DNA from: Myxococcales bacterium
GTDB lineage: Bacteria; Myxococcota_A; SURF-8
Direction: 5' to 3'
DNA length: 64,000 nucleotides
Assembly (NCBI GenBank): GCA_003598065.1
Contig: QZKR01000042.1
Coordinates: 1 to 64,000, forward strand
Shown here: in pieces, positions 53,201 to 59,893 of the stretch
Layout of the letters: each line of letters opens with the position of its first letter
Position numbering within the stretch: position 1 is the first letter of the stretch
Made by a program: the position numbers and the translations under genes
Notes under the pieces: model-generated
Database searches by the model: none
Seen by the model: only the letters and a program-made list of their open reading frames with translations
Told to the model about the DNA's origin: nothing

Positions 53201-53304
53201 TATACGATAACGCCCAGAGCGGGAACGTTTGCAATACAAGCGGCAGCATGGCCAACAAATGGGTCATCGCGGACGATGTGTTCCTGGAGTATCAGGGGGA
53301 ATGA
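44245..53304 (+). CDS. 3,019-residue mosaic surface lipoprotein
   Basis: The signal ends LIVAC (Cys23) and an acidic linker follows. Domains in order are: three choice-of-anchor-D/ASH-like Ig domains (about 65-410); a Cys-rich region (about 415-1350) with an EGF-like CSGHGDCSPIDGVCHC unit and disintegrin-like repeats of the CDLxxFCxGxxxxCPxD form; a PQQ-type beta-propeller (about 1350-1670); an FGE/C-type-lectin-fold domain (about 1675-1895); a DUF1566-like domain (about 1935-2080); a beta-rich region (about 2130-2470); more Cys-rich modules; and a golvesin-like C-terminal domain (about 2850-3019). It is probably an adhesin or surface scaffold. The propeller-to-DUF1566 part is clearly AT-richer than the rest, which suggests domain capture. 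Confidence 0.85.
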   Translation: MRRLTDLGSFSLLACALFLIVACTDAQEVPSEEGDSEQDLPVVDGDEEVADEGGEAADQEEQCVSPLAFPPEVDFGNVLYGESVCNDITIGNAGSEPITFTKAEIFGDLANEIAILDKDCNHGSPVSGVYMPQATLAAGKSVTFGVRYTPVDVGADTIQLVVTTLNDPCDNSHTINLISRCKGECELKAAPVLADFGSLAADLEPTPMAVVIRNECMEMDDNVTLKIADMRQEDSPKFSLGNCVKGAAPVQLLGMLLAPGDETTCEVSFQGSMRANVFDAIFTITTAEQACQAERSTRIDAHAVVDAPMPSFMPANNVVSFCYSAVGTTPPDTRSLILKNNGTVAFTLLTTSMDPVDAPFYFTGAAPDNVTLQPEEEIIFGIAFEPQYESAFAATLLFFFDFQDAPYPVTLLGRSVEVCPDGFESVDCDCVPSKCYPAGRLICDTTDADHRARLSCNNTTGIYTVPATPCAEGQVCVDGPPPFGTAECRICEFDGQIECFGSQPKICRDYQFEDLPSCNDAIVCTYDLCDNTQPTGCSHIPTHSLCDDTNDCTTDTCDPSSNRPDRCLHEAKANDTDCDDRLYCTVNTTCQNGRCQGETRDCSADPDYASCKTRVCNEALSQCRETENNLPDGTPCDDGSSDTIDDECTGGVCEGRPPVTCTTDGICCIDGLPANEGGACPDDGNVCTEDKCAAGECAHPNKQNGAACDDSVFCNGEDACNGSGVCVHAGDPCASGDACNNTCNEAEDNCFSPNMTACDDDLFCNGTDTCDGAGVCVHAGDPCAAGDVCNNTCNELADNCFSPSDTACNDANPCTTPDHCLDGVCVSEATETCSGHGDCSPIDGVCHCASGYAGQDCSECADGYENYPNCLPCNCSEGECCSDGCHFDGTAHLCRQVSGLCDVAEYCTGASADCPADVFKPIATTCRPAAGICDATEVCTGAVPECPADVLKDETVSCRAQNGSQCDLEDFCSGSSVDCPNDAKSTAVCREATNDCDLTEFCDGVGDDCPTEDLHKSDGEACGVGDQCAAGFCEDCFSADGCGDLPWGTRDTDCAERICGTDHVCAFLDGADGTACGTDDQCVGGACRDCLTAQGGCEDQSLEGRDAECVSLICRPDYLCEYTPASAGTACDMVDTGTSDQCDGSGACVDCVTLVGCSDLPDDENPCTDPACVSHICDNQNDNSNPCEDDHLCTTTACDTGSCEVASVTTGCFIEGICVGDGAKKGPTGDNSCRICDLANPTEWKALANGQACDDANAGTVNDQCTAGGVCQGQTCTPDCNGKECGDNGCGGSCGSCGDHQVCWATGRCAPNTGGDCGNMDGYEAESPWPTFGYCSTRIGRSPNFGPDFPNIQWLYSYHDSYDTYFLGTPIVQANGNILIGARHNGVLFSVFPTGQTNWRYGCCSNDDVGYTPSILADHSIVFGRHHGEVFSVTESGSLRWQYYSGDTIASSPAIDGQGNIYFADSSGILISLTSAGSERWTYNLGAPSLSSPALGRDGTVYITAWDHKLYAVDAQGDEKWTFLATDDIFSTPAIGADETIYFGSLNSKLYAIAPTGIKRWEYSTGGEIESSPAIGSEGTIFIGSQDGFLYAINPDGTLKWKFNAGSSVNSGISIDASGVIYFTSSTPKLWALWPDGTKKWSVSGPSCASNCEVSIGANGVLYVAGESKLYAINEGNITWVPIPSGTFSMGCSVGDADCDPDEEPLHTVNIPAFEILETEVTQAQYEAINGSNPSDHSNCPSCPVERVTWSQAKEFCEAVGGKLPSEAEWEYAARAGTTTKYYCGDDSSCIEGIAWWDNNSDGTTHPVGGKAANSFNLYDMNGNVWEWVEDCWHDDYDGAPTDGRVWQDAQCALTRVERGGSWSDIPGGNLRASDRGGLAADYSDYYGGFRCARDLPIVNDCTGQPAHTRCDDNNPCTDNDACNGSGSCSGIPNGWCWFDGETKLIWVNDPAYIVNEYSYYASETYCDNLGLGNIATWRLPTVDELRSLFVSCTELMTDGACGIRETCTANEAPCKTGCTGCGGPCHWPSGMLGNCDNRYYLSSTLGGSCAWRVCYNPGQIYYYGSPSLGDAWSLDSTRCVANCATECDGKQCGPDGCGGTCAPGCGANETCNPDGQCETTEPPEPPAEIILKDTTVIVPDESAADMTNSDPPCGELRFPFENGQPPFAVQAGDTVVSGYEGGFLCRVLTVGQDGMELVLNTEPGSLSDVIESGTLQFKVPLAIADPPGKRRTKDLTASLTIPNRTLYDNGGLSVTLRPGSLTFQPDLNVRADYGLFEGPYFLATVSGTMTADAGIDMELGATASIDGQVTIYQQSFPFYFQAGPLPVAGRVIVSVKPGFSASAGGTITSSYGARATRTVTAGAEYSDHQWRSVNVTSQSTVQRYGPNLDASIGLKAEVKVDVQSELLLYETASANVTVAPRVEGDLTPHANWSYDWDLNACVWGGIGAGIEIFHHALVSYDRTLFNRCWDLWNGSGCINQCAAANLYCSTPGTVEGCGEANDGDNCLDRIYRECSVYQTCQNGACVGECTSGACCDTAAQRFKAAGTACGTPQYQYLCTDGSDCGDDIYRQKNTQRCSGNSADCSGNWSGYLADGTIPCNTSQKCVLGQPTCAPCSINDCESGVCCNTSATPKTYKPSTEVCGPEESWEFTCLEGSACGGDVSVQWYDRHCPGNRGDCTGNLVPRGYWEPDPYAYCSSGQRCNADTGTCVTCSCPTNWCLANDHGGGSWCKDSDTRVNCGINGACYVETGTSDCGGSTPYCSGGSCVQCTSSSHCPSGYACTSNHCVSAPCGGLNQACCSGSTCNAGLTCSGSICVNRCGNGTCEGNEDPLTCSMDCAPEVGSAKLYYQNVVKTAIGCTSTCPPGTACWHNGVGGPPPNWVLASSCTPPGNNTDLYNYQGYNARWKLTIKKAGKYKVQMYYPPVESLCWVNGVNPANRYAGDLYFGITKSGSTGIVTDRLTLDSNGYNTIFNLESLSVGDHYLVLYDNAQSGNVCNTSGSMANKWVIADDVFLEYQGE
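49819..49926 (+). other. DGR-variable-region-like end of the internal FGE domain
   Basis: The domain ends RGGSW, GGNLRAS, R and GGFRCA at fixed positions. Most residues between them are encoded by NNC or NNT codons (TCC GAC ATC CCC, then GAC, then GGT GGC CTC, then GAC TAC TCT GAC TAT TAC), as in lectin-fold variable regions templated from AAC/AAT. It lies internally, about 1,130 residues before the C-terminus, which is unusual. The spacing also fits an ordinary FGE domain. Confidence 0.35.
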
Positions 53305-53407
53305 GAGGTGAGCGGTATTCCGTTATCACTCCGCGAGGCATGGAGCCGAATCCAGTTACTCCGCCAACAGCGGAGTTTTCATCGAAAGAGCAAAAATGGA
53401 GAGAATC

Positions 53408-56400
53408 ATGCACCCTAAAGCTATGATTTTTTTGCTGCTCTTAAGTGTCCTGGTTGTTGCCGCTTGCTCGGACGGAGGATCGTCGGCGTCGCCGGACGAA
53501 GATGCCGATTCCGCCGTCGATGGCGACGTCGATAGCGGTCTGCCGGGCGCCGACATTGACCGACCGGCGGATGGCGACCGGACCACGGATGGCGACCTTG
53601 ACCGCGAACCTGACGGCGACGGAGACGAAGAGCCCGACGAGGAGATTCCCGAGGATGGAGACCGGGAAGAGCAGGACGGGATTGAGATCGAGGAGGAGGC
53701 TTCGCCCTGCCTGTCGGCCGAGGATTGCGAGGCCGGGCAGGGTTGCCACGGCGGGTACTGCGGGCTGTGCGCCGAAGCTCTGGAGTGCCGCCTGACGGAA
53801 GCCTGCGTAGCCGGTTCCTGTCAACTCCACTGCGCCTTGGCCGAGCAATGCCGCGCCGGAGAGGCGTGCAAGAACGGTCTCTGCGGAGACTGCAACCGCG
53901 CCGAGCAGTGCCGCCCAGGCGAAGGCTGCCGGGAGGACGGCGCTTGCGGGCCTTGCACCGACCCTCTGGAATGTTTTGGTTGGCTATGCGTGGAGGCCGC
54001 CTGCATCCAATGCGAGTTGGAAGCGGACTGCGAAACGCAATACGGACACACAGATTACTACTGCTCCCCCGAGGGGTTGTGCCTGCGCGACACCTGCGCC
54101 GAGGACGCGGACTGCTGGCTGAGGTCGATGGTCTGCTGCCTCGCCGAAGACGAGGGCTGCGACCTTGACTACTGCTCGCCCTGCCCTGACTCCATGCGCT
54201 GCATCGAGTCTACGGTTTTTGGCCCCGGCCACCTCTGCATCGAGGGTCTGTGCGTCCAGGGCGACTGCGCGGGCAACGAGGACTGCCCCGAGGACGCTCC
54301 GATCTGCGGCGAGGACAACACCTGCCGCACCTGCCTGGACAACTCCGACTGCGAGGAGGCACTGGGCGAGGGACACATCTGCACCCAGCGCGGGGAATGC
54401 CTGGCCGGCAATTGCGGCGGCATAGAAGAGGTCGCCTGTACCGACGGTCAGATCTGCAAAAGCTACCAATGTGTCCCCTGCGCCGAACCGGCCGACGATT
54501 TGCTCTGCCAGCAGCAGTATGCGGATGACTATTTGTGCGTTGGAGGCGTCTGCCTCGTCGCGGACTGCCATGACCAGTCGGACTGCGACGCCGCGCAACT
54601 CATCTGCAGCGCCGATCACCGTTGCGTCGCCTGCTCCTCGCTGCAAAATCCCGATGGTCGATGCGTCACGGCTTACGGCCCACAACACCTTTGCGAGGAT
54701 GGCCTTTGCGTCCCTGGCGTCTGCCACGATCAGAGCGGCTGCACCGGCGAGGATGCGGACAAGATCTGCTCTTTCAATTACTGGTGCGAACCATGCTCCG
54801 GTTTCGGCGGCGCCGTGTCCGAGCACGACAACGCCTGCAAACAGGCTTTCACCGAGCTGCATATCTGCGAGGGCGACTCCTGCGTGCCCGGGTGCGGGCT
54901 CGGCGTAATGTGCATCGGCGCTAAGGGAAGGGGGACCTGCCTTGCCGGCCAGATCTGCGGAGAGGGTAACCGCTGGCGCGACTGCCTCAACGACGTCGAG
55001 TGCGTGGACGCCAGCGGCAACGACAACATGATCTGCAAGGAGACCCTCCCCGGCCCATCGAGGCGCTGCACCGAGGGCTGCGAGCCAGGCGCTTACTGCG
55101 CCGTCGAAGGCCCGGACTGCGCGAAAGGCCAGATTTGCGGCGCCGACCGCCGATGGCGAAGCTGCCAGAACGACGATGAATGCGCCGGGGCTTCGGGCAA
55201 TCCTGACATGATCTGTCAGCAGGAAAATGGGGCCAGCCTGTGCGCCCCTGGTTGCGCACCGGGGGCTCACGACGGCCTGGGGCGCATCTGCGGGGCCGAC
55301 CACCATTATCGCGAATGCGCCTCGGACGAGGAGTGCGTAATTTCCTACGTCGATATCAACAAGATTTGCGAGCTCAACCAAACGCTGGCGCTGAACCTCT
55401 GCACCAACGGCTGCGAGCCCAACGAACCCTGCGACATCGGCGGAAAGAATGGGGTCTGCGGCGCCGACCATCGCTGCGGCGAATGTTCCAGCGACTCCGC
55501 CTGCAAGGCAGCCTACGGTGACCCGCGACAAATATGCGAGGAAGGGTTTTGTGAGCTGGGCTGCCAGCAAGGCGAACCCACCTGCCCCGACGGCCTGATC
55601 TGCGGCTCGGACAACCGCTGCCTTCCCTGCGCGGACGTGGCCGAAGACTTCCTCTGCGTCTCGGATTACGGTCCGGACCATATTTGCGTGGACGGCGCAT
55701 GCATCGAAGGCGACTGCCGGAACGACGAAACCTGCCTGAATGACGACGGCAAAATATGCGTGGATTACCATTGCGTCCCCTGCGACCAGGGCCATCTATG
55801 CCCAATGGGAATGGTCTGCGCCAACCGCGAGTGCGTGTACGGCAATTGCTGCCTGGACGCAGACTGCTCCCCCGTCGTGGAATGCGGCGGTTCTTTAAGC
55901 TGCAACAACCACTGGTGCGAGGGCTGCAACGTGGGCGAGGACTGCTACCCCGAATACCCCTGCCTGGACCCCAGCGGGGCCTGCCTTCCCGACCACACTT
56001 GCAAGCCGGTGGACCAGCTCGCGGTGAAGGACGGATTTTGCTTTATCCTCGGCATATGCATGGACCGGGGCACCAATTACGGCGACAACTGCCGCATCTG
56101 CTACGACAAGGAGGCCGAGGGCGGGCACAAGAAGGACTGGACTCCCGGGTTATGGAGTCCCAGCCAGGGCTGGCAGCGCCAGAAATGCTACATAGACGGC
56201 GTCTGCTACAACATTGGAACCGTCAACCCCGAAATGAGCGAGCAGTCCAACGAGTGTCAATGGTGCGAGCCGCAGCTCGGCCTGCGGCAGACGTTGTTCA
56301 ACTGGTCGCCGATCGAAGACGGCGGCGTCGAGTTTGGAGACCGGGTCATCTGCCACGACCCGCTGTTCACGGTCCCCGACCCCGTGGTTCCCGGGCAGAC

Positions 56401-56638
56401 GGTCGAGTCAAGCATGCCGGCCTATTCGGGCACGCTGGATACGGGCTACTGCTGGCAAGGAGTCTGTCGCGGCCTGGCCTGGACGCCGTGGCTGCCGCTG
56501 GGAATGTCGGGAGCCGGCCACGTGGGAAACGTGACCGTGAACGCCGAGGCCTGCAAGTTCGTGGGGGCCTTCGGCGGCGGTTTCGGAGCGGGCATTCCGC
56601 ATCCCAATCCCGGCTGCCATGATGAGAGCTGTCCGTAA
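53408..56638 (+). CDS. 1,076-residue Cys-rich lipoprotein
   Basis: Starting at the ATG at 53408 (GGAGAG upstream), the signal ends VVAAC (Cys20). A long Asp/Gly/Glu-rich linker (about 25-100) follows, then about 800 residues of repeated short Cys-rich units of the type C-x2-D/G-C with ICGxDxxCR or CxxGxC. Examples are GQICGADRRWRSC and HICVDGACIEGDC. The last 200 residues have a different, less repetitive composition. It lies 103 bp after the giant lipoprotein and only 12 bp before the first DGR-type protein, so the genes are probably co-transcribed. A surface display or adhesion role is inferred. Confidence 0.78.
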   Translation: MHPKAMIFLLLLSVLVVAACSDGGSSASPDEDADSAVDGDVDSGLPGADIDRPADGDRTTDGDLDREPDGDGDEEPDEEIPEDGDREEQDGIEIEEEASPCLSAEDCEAGQGCHGGYCGLCAEALECRLTEACVAGSCQLHCALAEQCRAGEACKNGLCGDCNRAEQCRPGEGCREDGACGPCTDPLECFGWLCVEAACIQCELEADCETQYGHTDYYCSPEGLCLRDTCAEDADCWLRSMVCCLAEDEGCDLDYCSPCPDSMRCIESTVFGPGHLCIEGLCVQGDCAGNEDCPEDAPICGEDNTCRTCLDNSDCEEALGEGHICTQRGECLAGNCGGIEEVACTDGQICKSYQCVPCAEPADDLLCQQQYADDYLCVGGVCLVADCHDQSDCDAAQLICSADHRCVACSSLQNPDGRCVTAYGPQHLCEDGLCVPGVCHDQSGCTGEDADKICSFNYWCEPCSGFGGAVSEHDNACKQAFTELHICEGDSCVPGCGLGVMCIGAKGRGTCLAGQICGEGNRWRDCLNDVECVDASGNDNMICKETLPGPSRRCTEGCEPGAYCAVEGPDCAKGQICGADRRWRSCQNDDECAGASGNPDMICQQENGASLCAPGCAPGAHDGLGRICGADHHYRECASDEECVISYVDINKICELNQTLALNLCTNGCEPNEPCDIGGKNGVCGADHRCGECSSDSACKAAYGDPRQICEEGFCELGCQQGEPTCPDGLICGSDNRCLPCADVAEDFLCVSDYGPDHICVDGACIEGDCRNDETCLNDDGKICVDYHCVPCDQGHLCPMGMVCANRECVYGNCCLDADCSPVVECGGSLSCNNHWCEGCNVGEDCYPEYPCLDPSGACLPDHTCKPVDQLAVKDGFCFILGICMDRGTNYGDNCRICYDKEAEGGHKKDWTPGLWSPSQGWQRQKCYIDGVCYNIGTVNPEMSEQSNECQWCEPQLGLRQTLFNWSPIEDGGVEFGDRVICHDPLFTVPDPVVPGQTVESSMPAYSGTLDTGYCWQGVCRGLAWTPWLPLGMSGAGHVGNVTVNAEACKFVGAFGGGFGAGIPHPNPGCHDESCP

Positions 56639-56650
56639 AGGAGGATCGAG

Positions 56651-57961
56651 ATGAAAAACCAAATCATCCTGATCGCAGCTCTGGTTGTGCTGGCGTCAAG
56701 CGCAAGCGCCGAGGTGCCGCAGTTCATCACCTACTCCGGCCGCCTGACGGACGGGACGGGTTGGGGACAGACCTTGGTTGCGTCGTTCGACTTCTCCATT
56801 TACGACGCGGCGACAGATGGCTCTTTGCTCTGGACGCAACACTTTGATGCCGTGGCCATTGAGGACGGCTACTTCTCCATCATGTTGGGGGATGGCGAAG
56901 ACGCCCTGGGCGGCCCGTTGAACGTGACTGCCGTCTTCGCTAGCTACGGCGAGACCTGGATCACGGTGTCGGCGGACGGCTCGGAGGAACTGGAGCCGAG
57001 GCAGCCGGTGGGAAGCGTACCGTATGCAGTGGGGACGGATACTTTAGCCGGACATAGCCTTGCGGAGCTGAAGGCTGAAATAAAGGCTGAACTCAAAGAA
57101 GAACTTTTACAGTGCCCACCATATTACGAGCGCGTTGACGATGCCACAATTACAGCCACCGGTTATTATTGCAAGCGTGGGGTAGACGAGATGGTGAAGG
57201 TGGGGGATTTTTGGATAGACCGATATGAGAACGTCATCGTAGACGAGACTAAATACAACTTCGGCGGCTGCGATGGGTCGGGCGGGACGATATACGGCCA
57301 GGACGTGGCCGATCCAGGGAGCGTGTGGGACTCGGTGGGTTTTCCGAGAAACGGGCAGGCGACGACGAAGTTATACGCCTGCTCGGTGAAAAATAATGCG
57401 CCAATGCGGAACGTGACCTGGTTCCAAGCGCAGGCGGCGTGCGGGTTTTCGGGGAAGGTACTGCCGACAAACGCGCAGTGGCAGCTTGCGGCGCAGGGGA
57501 CGCCGGACCCGGATTCAACGCAACCCACTCCGGGCAATGAGAAGTGCAACATCTGGGCGGATAAAGGAAGCAAGCCGTCGGGGTCGCTCTGGGGGCCGCA
57601 GAGCGGCCAAACCATTCAATCGGGCAGCGCGGCGCAATGCAAATCGACCTTTGGAGCCTATGACATGATCGGGAATGTTAGGGAGTGGGTGGATATGTGG
57701 GGCCAAGCGGGAAAGATCAACACTTCCTTTTCGTGCGGGGCAAATGTTCAGCCTTGGCCGACCAATTATGCTTCAGACGGCACCTGGAATATCAACGGTG
57801 AGGCGCACCATGGCACGGATTGCGTGTCGGCAATTCCAGCGGCTGCCATTCGCGGCGGGAACTGGAACCAGGGGGCGCAAGCCGGAGTGTTCGCGTTGTC
57901 CTTGACCAGCGCGCCCCCGTACTGGGAACTCAGCTCCGGGTTTCGATGTGCGAGGAAGTAG
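56651..57961 (+). CDS. secreted C-type-lectin/FGE-fold variable protein 1 (DGR target)
   Basis: The 436-residue protein has a signal peptide (IILIAALVVLASSASA) and a conserved N-terminal domain of about 130 residues (FITYSGRLTDGTGWGQ to QPVGSVPYAV). A short helical linker (LAELKAEIKAELKEELL) follows, then an FGE/C-type-lectin-fold domain (GDFWIDRYENVIVD, WFQAQAACGFSGKVLPTNAQ, AYDMIGNVREWVDMWG) ending in a 33-residue variable segment and GFRCARK. The ribosome-binding site GGAGGATCGAG precedes the ATG. It is the first of four tandem paralogues. Diversified surface ligand binding is the likely role. Confidence 0.85.
   Translation: MKNQIILIAALVVLASSASAEVPQFITYSGRLTDGTGWGQTLVASFDFSIYDAATDGSLLWTQHFDAVAIEDGYFSIMLGDGEDALGGPLNVTAVFASYGETWITVSADGSEELEPRQPVGSVPYAVGTDTLAGHSLAELKAEIKAELKEELLQCPPYYERVDDATITATGYYCKRGVDEMVKVGDFWIDRYENVIVDETKYNFGGCDGSGGTIYGQDVADPGSVWDSVGFPRNGQATTKLYACSVKNNAPMRNVTWFQAQAACGFSGKVLPTNAQWQLAAQGTPDPDSTQPTPGNEKCNIWADKGSKPSGSLWGPQSGQTIQSGSAAQCKSTFGAYDMIGNVREWVDMWGQAGKINTSFSCGANVQPWPTNYASDGTWNINGEAHHGTDCVSAIPAAAIRGGNWNQGAQAGVFALSLTSAPPYWELSSGFRCARK
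57851..57949 (+). repeat. DGR-type variable region 1
   Basis: A 99-nt segment, the same length in all four paralogues, from the CGC of RGG to the TGT of GFRC. Variable codons here are AAC, AAC, CAG, TCC, TTG, ACC, TAC, GAA, CTC, AGC and TCC, between fixed blocks RGG-x-W, GVFA, AP, W and GFRC. Confidence 0.75.
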
Positions 57962-58012
57962 ACCTTGTTTTTGTGCTGCCATGTGCCGAATCCATAACCG
58001 GAGAGGCCAAAA

Positions 58013-59353
58013 ATGAAGCGAATCATTCTTGCTCTGGTATTCCTTTCCTTGAGTAGCTTGGCACATGCTCAGGTCCCCGCTTTCATCACCTACTCCGGCC
58101 GTCTGACGGACGGCACGTGGGGGCAGAGCTTGGTGGTACCGCTGGATTTCCCCATTTACGACGCGGCGACGGATGGCTCCCTGCTCTGGACGCAGCATTT
58201 CGATGCTGTGGCGATCGAGGACGGCTATTTCTCCGTCACGCTGGGTGACGGCGAGAACGCCTTGGGCGACCCCCTGAACGTCACCGAAGTCTTCGCTGCA
58301 CACGGTGAGACGTGGATCACGGTGTCCGTGGACGGGTCAGATGAGTTGGAACCGAGACAGCCGGTGGGCAGCGTGCCGTACGCGGTGAGGGCGGAGAATT
58401 CCGTCAAGGTTAACGGCATGCCATTGGTAGCTTCCTTGAAGGTGGCATTGGGTTACTCAGACAATCTCGGAAACGAAGATTACCTATCAGACGCCGCCTT
58501 TACCGCGTACATGCGTAAAGAGTGCCCGCTGGGGTATGAACGTGTAGACGACGCCAATATCACCGCTACGGGCTACTACTGCAAACGCGGCACGGACGAG
58601 ATGGTGAAGGCGGGGGATTTCTGGGTGGATCGGTATGAGAACGTCATCGTGGATGCGACCAAATACAACTCCGGCGACTGCAATGGGTCGGGCGGGACGA
58701 TCTATGGCCAGAATAGCACCGATCCGGGGAGCGTATGGGACTCGGTGGGTTTTCCCAAAAACGGCCAGGCGACGCAAAAGCTATACGCCTGTTCGGTGAA
58801 AAACAACGCACCAACACGGAACGTGACCTGGTTCCAGGCGCAGGCGGCGTGCGGGTTTTCGGGGAAGGTGTTGCCGACGAACGCTCAGTGGCAGCTTGCG
58901 GCGCAGGGGACGCCGGACCCGGATTCAACGCAACCCACACCGGGCAATGAGAAGTGTAACATCTGGGGGGAAGAGGGAAGCAAGCCGTCGGGGTCGCTCT
59001 GGGGGCCGCAGGTAAACGAAACGATCCAATCGGGCAGCGCGGCGCAATGCCAATCGACCGTTGGGGCCTATGACATGATCGGCAACGTATGGGAATGGAC
59101 AGAGGAGTGGAACGGTTTTGTTGCGAATAGCATCGGCGGTCTTCAGCCCGCAGAATTCAACGGGGATGGCTGGATGGATGTGGAGAGCGCGCGGGGCCAG
59201 GGGATTTACAGCGGAACGCCCTCGTTTCCGGCGGCCGCCCTTCGCGGCGGGGACTGGAACGATGAGGTAGGGGCCGGGGTGTTCGCGTTGTCCATGGGCA
59301 GCGCGCCTTCGAGCTGGGGCAGCAACCTTGGGTTCCGCTGCTGCCGCCGCTAG
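58013..59353 (+). CDS. secreted C-type-lectin/FGE-fold variable protein 2 (DGR target)
   Basis: A 446-residue paralogue with its own signal peptide (IILALVFLSLSSLAHA). The N-terminal and central lectin-fold parts are very close to protein 1, including QAQAACGFSGKVLPTNAQWQ. The region just before the variable segment differs (WTEEWNGFVANSIGGLQ), and the C-terminus is GFRCCRR. It starts 51 bp after protein 1, in the same direction. Its stop is followed by the convergent hicA gene. Confidence 0.85.
   Translation: MKRIILALVFLSLSSLAHAQVPAFITYSGRLTDGTWGQSLVVPLDFPIYDAATDGSLLWTQHFDAVAIEDGYFSVTLGDGENALGDPLNVTEVFAAHGETWITVSVDGSDELEPRQPVGSVPYAVRAENSVKVNGMPLVASLKVALGYSDNLGNEDYLSDAAFTAYMRKECPLGYERVDDANITATGYYCKRGTDEMVKAGDFWVDRYENVIVDATKYNSGDCNGSGGTIYGQNSTDPGSVWDSVGFPKNGQATQKLYACSVKNNAPTRNVTWFQAQAACGFSGKVLPTNAQWQLAAQGTPDPDSTQPTPGNEKCNIWGEEGSKPSGSLWGPQVNETIQSGSAAQCQSTVGAYDMIGNVWEWTEEWNGFVANSIGGLQPAEFNGDGWMDVESARGQGIYSGTPSFPAAALRGGDWNDEVGAGVFALSMGSAPSSWGSNLGFRCCRR
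59243..59341 (+). repeat. DGR-type variable region 2
   Basis: 99 nt aligned without gaps to the other three. Variable codons include GAC, AAC, GAT, GAG, ATG, GGC, AGC, GGC, AGC, AAC and CTT; the fixed blocks are unchanged. Confidence 0.75.
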
Positions 59354-59375
59354 GAGAAATCCGGGGATGACTGGT

Positions 59376-59597
59376 TCAGGCGCGCAGAAAATCCGATTTG
59401 TCTATCGCGCCCGCCTTGAGGACGGCCCGCAACGTACCTTCGGGCAGGTCGCCGGGATGATGCGGGACCGTGGTCCGGCGACCATCGATGTGCCGCCAGA
59501 TCTCGTGACTGCCCTTGGCGGACCGGTCGAAATGAAAGCCCAGTTTTCGCAATTTGCGCGCCACGTCGCGGTAGGTAAGGCCAGCCAGGTCTCCCAT
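59376..59597 (-). CDS. hicA: HicA-type mRNA interferase toxin
   Basis: A 73-residue dsRBD-like toxin with the family pattern YRDVARKLRKLGF, RSAKGSHEIWRH (catalytic His in GSH) and TVPHHPGDLPEGTLRAVLKAGAI. HicA cleaves mRNA when free of HicB. Its ATG overlaps the hicB stop by one base. The order antitoxin-toxin is the reverse of the classical hicA-hicB order but is common in many genomes. It is embedded on the opposite strand between two DGR target genes. Confidence 0.9.
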   Translation of the reverse strand: MGDLAGLTYRDVARKLRKLGFHFDRSAKGSHEIWRHIDGRRTTVPHHPGDLPEGTLRAVLKAGAIDKSDFLRA

Positions 59598-59845
59598 TAC
59601 GGCAAGGTGACCGGGACAGAGAGGGAAGATATGATGCCACCCTTGGCCGGCCGGGTAAAGACTTCGGGCAACGGGTCGCCGTGTTCCAGGCAGCTTTCCG
59701 CGATTTTGCGGGCGACATCCCGCGCGATTTCCACGGTTTCCTCTATCGTCCGGCCTTGCGCCACCAGGCCGGGCACGTCCGGGCTGGTTGCGACGTATCC
59801 GCCTTCGGCTAGTTTATCGAATTCAAGGGCTATAAACGTTTCCAC
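59597..59845 (-). CDS. hicB: HicB-type antitoxin
   Basis: The antitoxin has the degenerate RNase-H-like HicB fold: FIALEFDKLAEGGYVATSPDVPGLVAQGRT, then IEETVEIARDVARKIAE. The GTG at 59845 is preceded by GGAGGTGG and fits the predicted transcription start; an ATG at 59860 is the alternative and would be nearly leaderless. It neutralises HicA. A strong divergent promoter overlaps the start of variable protein 3. Confidence 0.88.
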   Translation of the reverse strand: METFIALEFDKLAEGGYVATSPDVPGLVAQGRTIEETVEIARDVARKIAESCLEHGDPLPEVFTRPAKGGIISSLSVPVTLP

Positions 59846-59864
59846 GCTAACCACCTCCATTCAA

Positions 59865-59893
59865 AGTATAAACTCCCTCCAAGGAGCCGTCAA
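59865..59893 (-). promoter_or_regulatory. hicBA promoter
   Basis: On the minus strand TTGACG (59893-59888), a 17-bp spacer and TATACT (59870-59865). The -35 box abuts the start codon of variable protein 3 on the other strand, and the promoter covers that gene's ribosome-binding site region. Confidence 0.7.

Noticed and set aside
53984-55795. 603-codon minus-strand frame inside the Cys-rich lipoprotein
   Set aside because: Same artefact: hydrophobic low-complexity product opposite Cys/Asp-rich codons.
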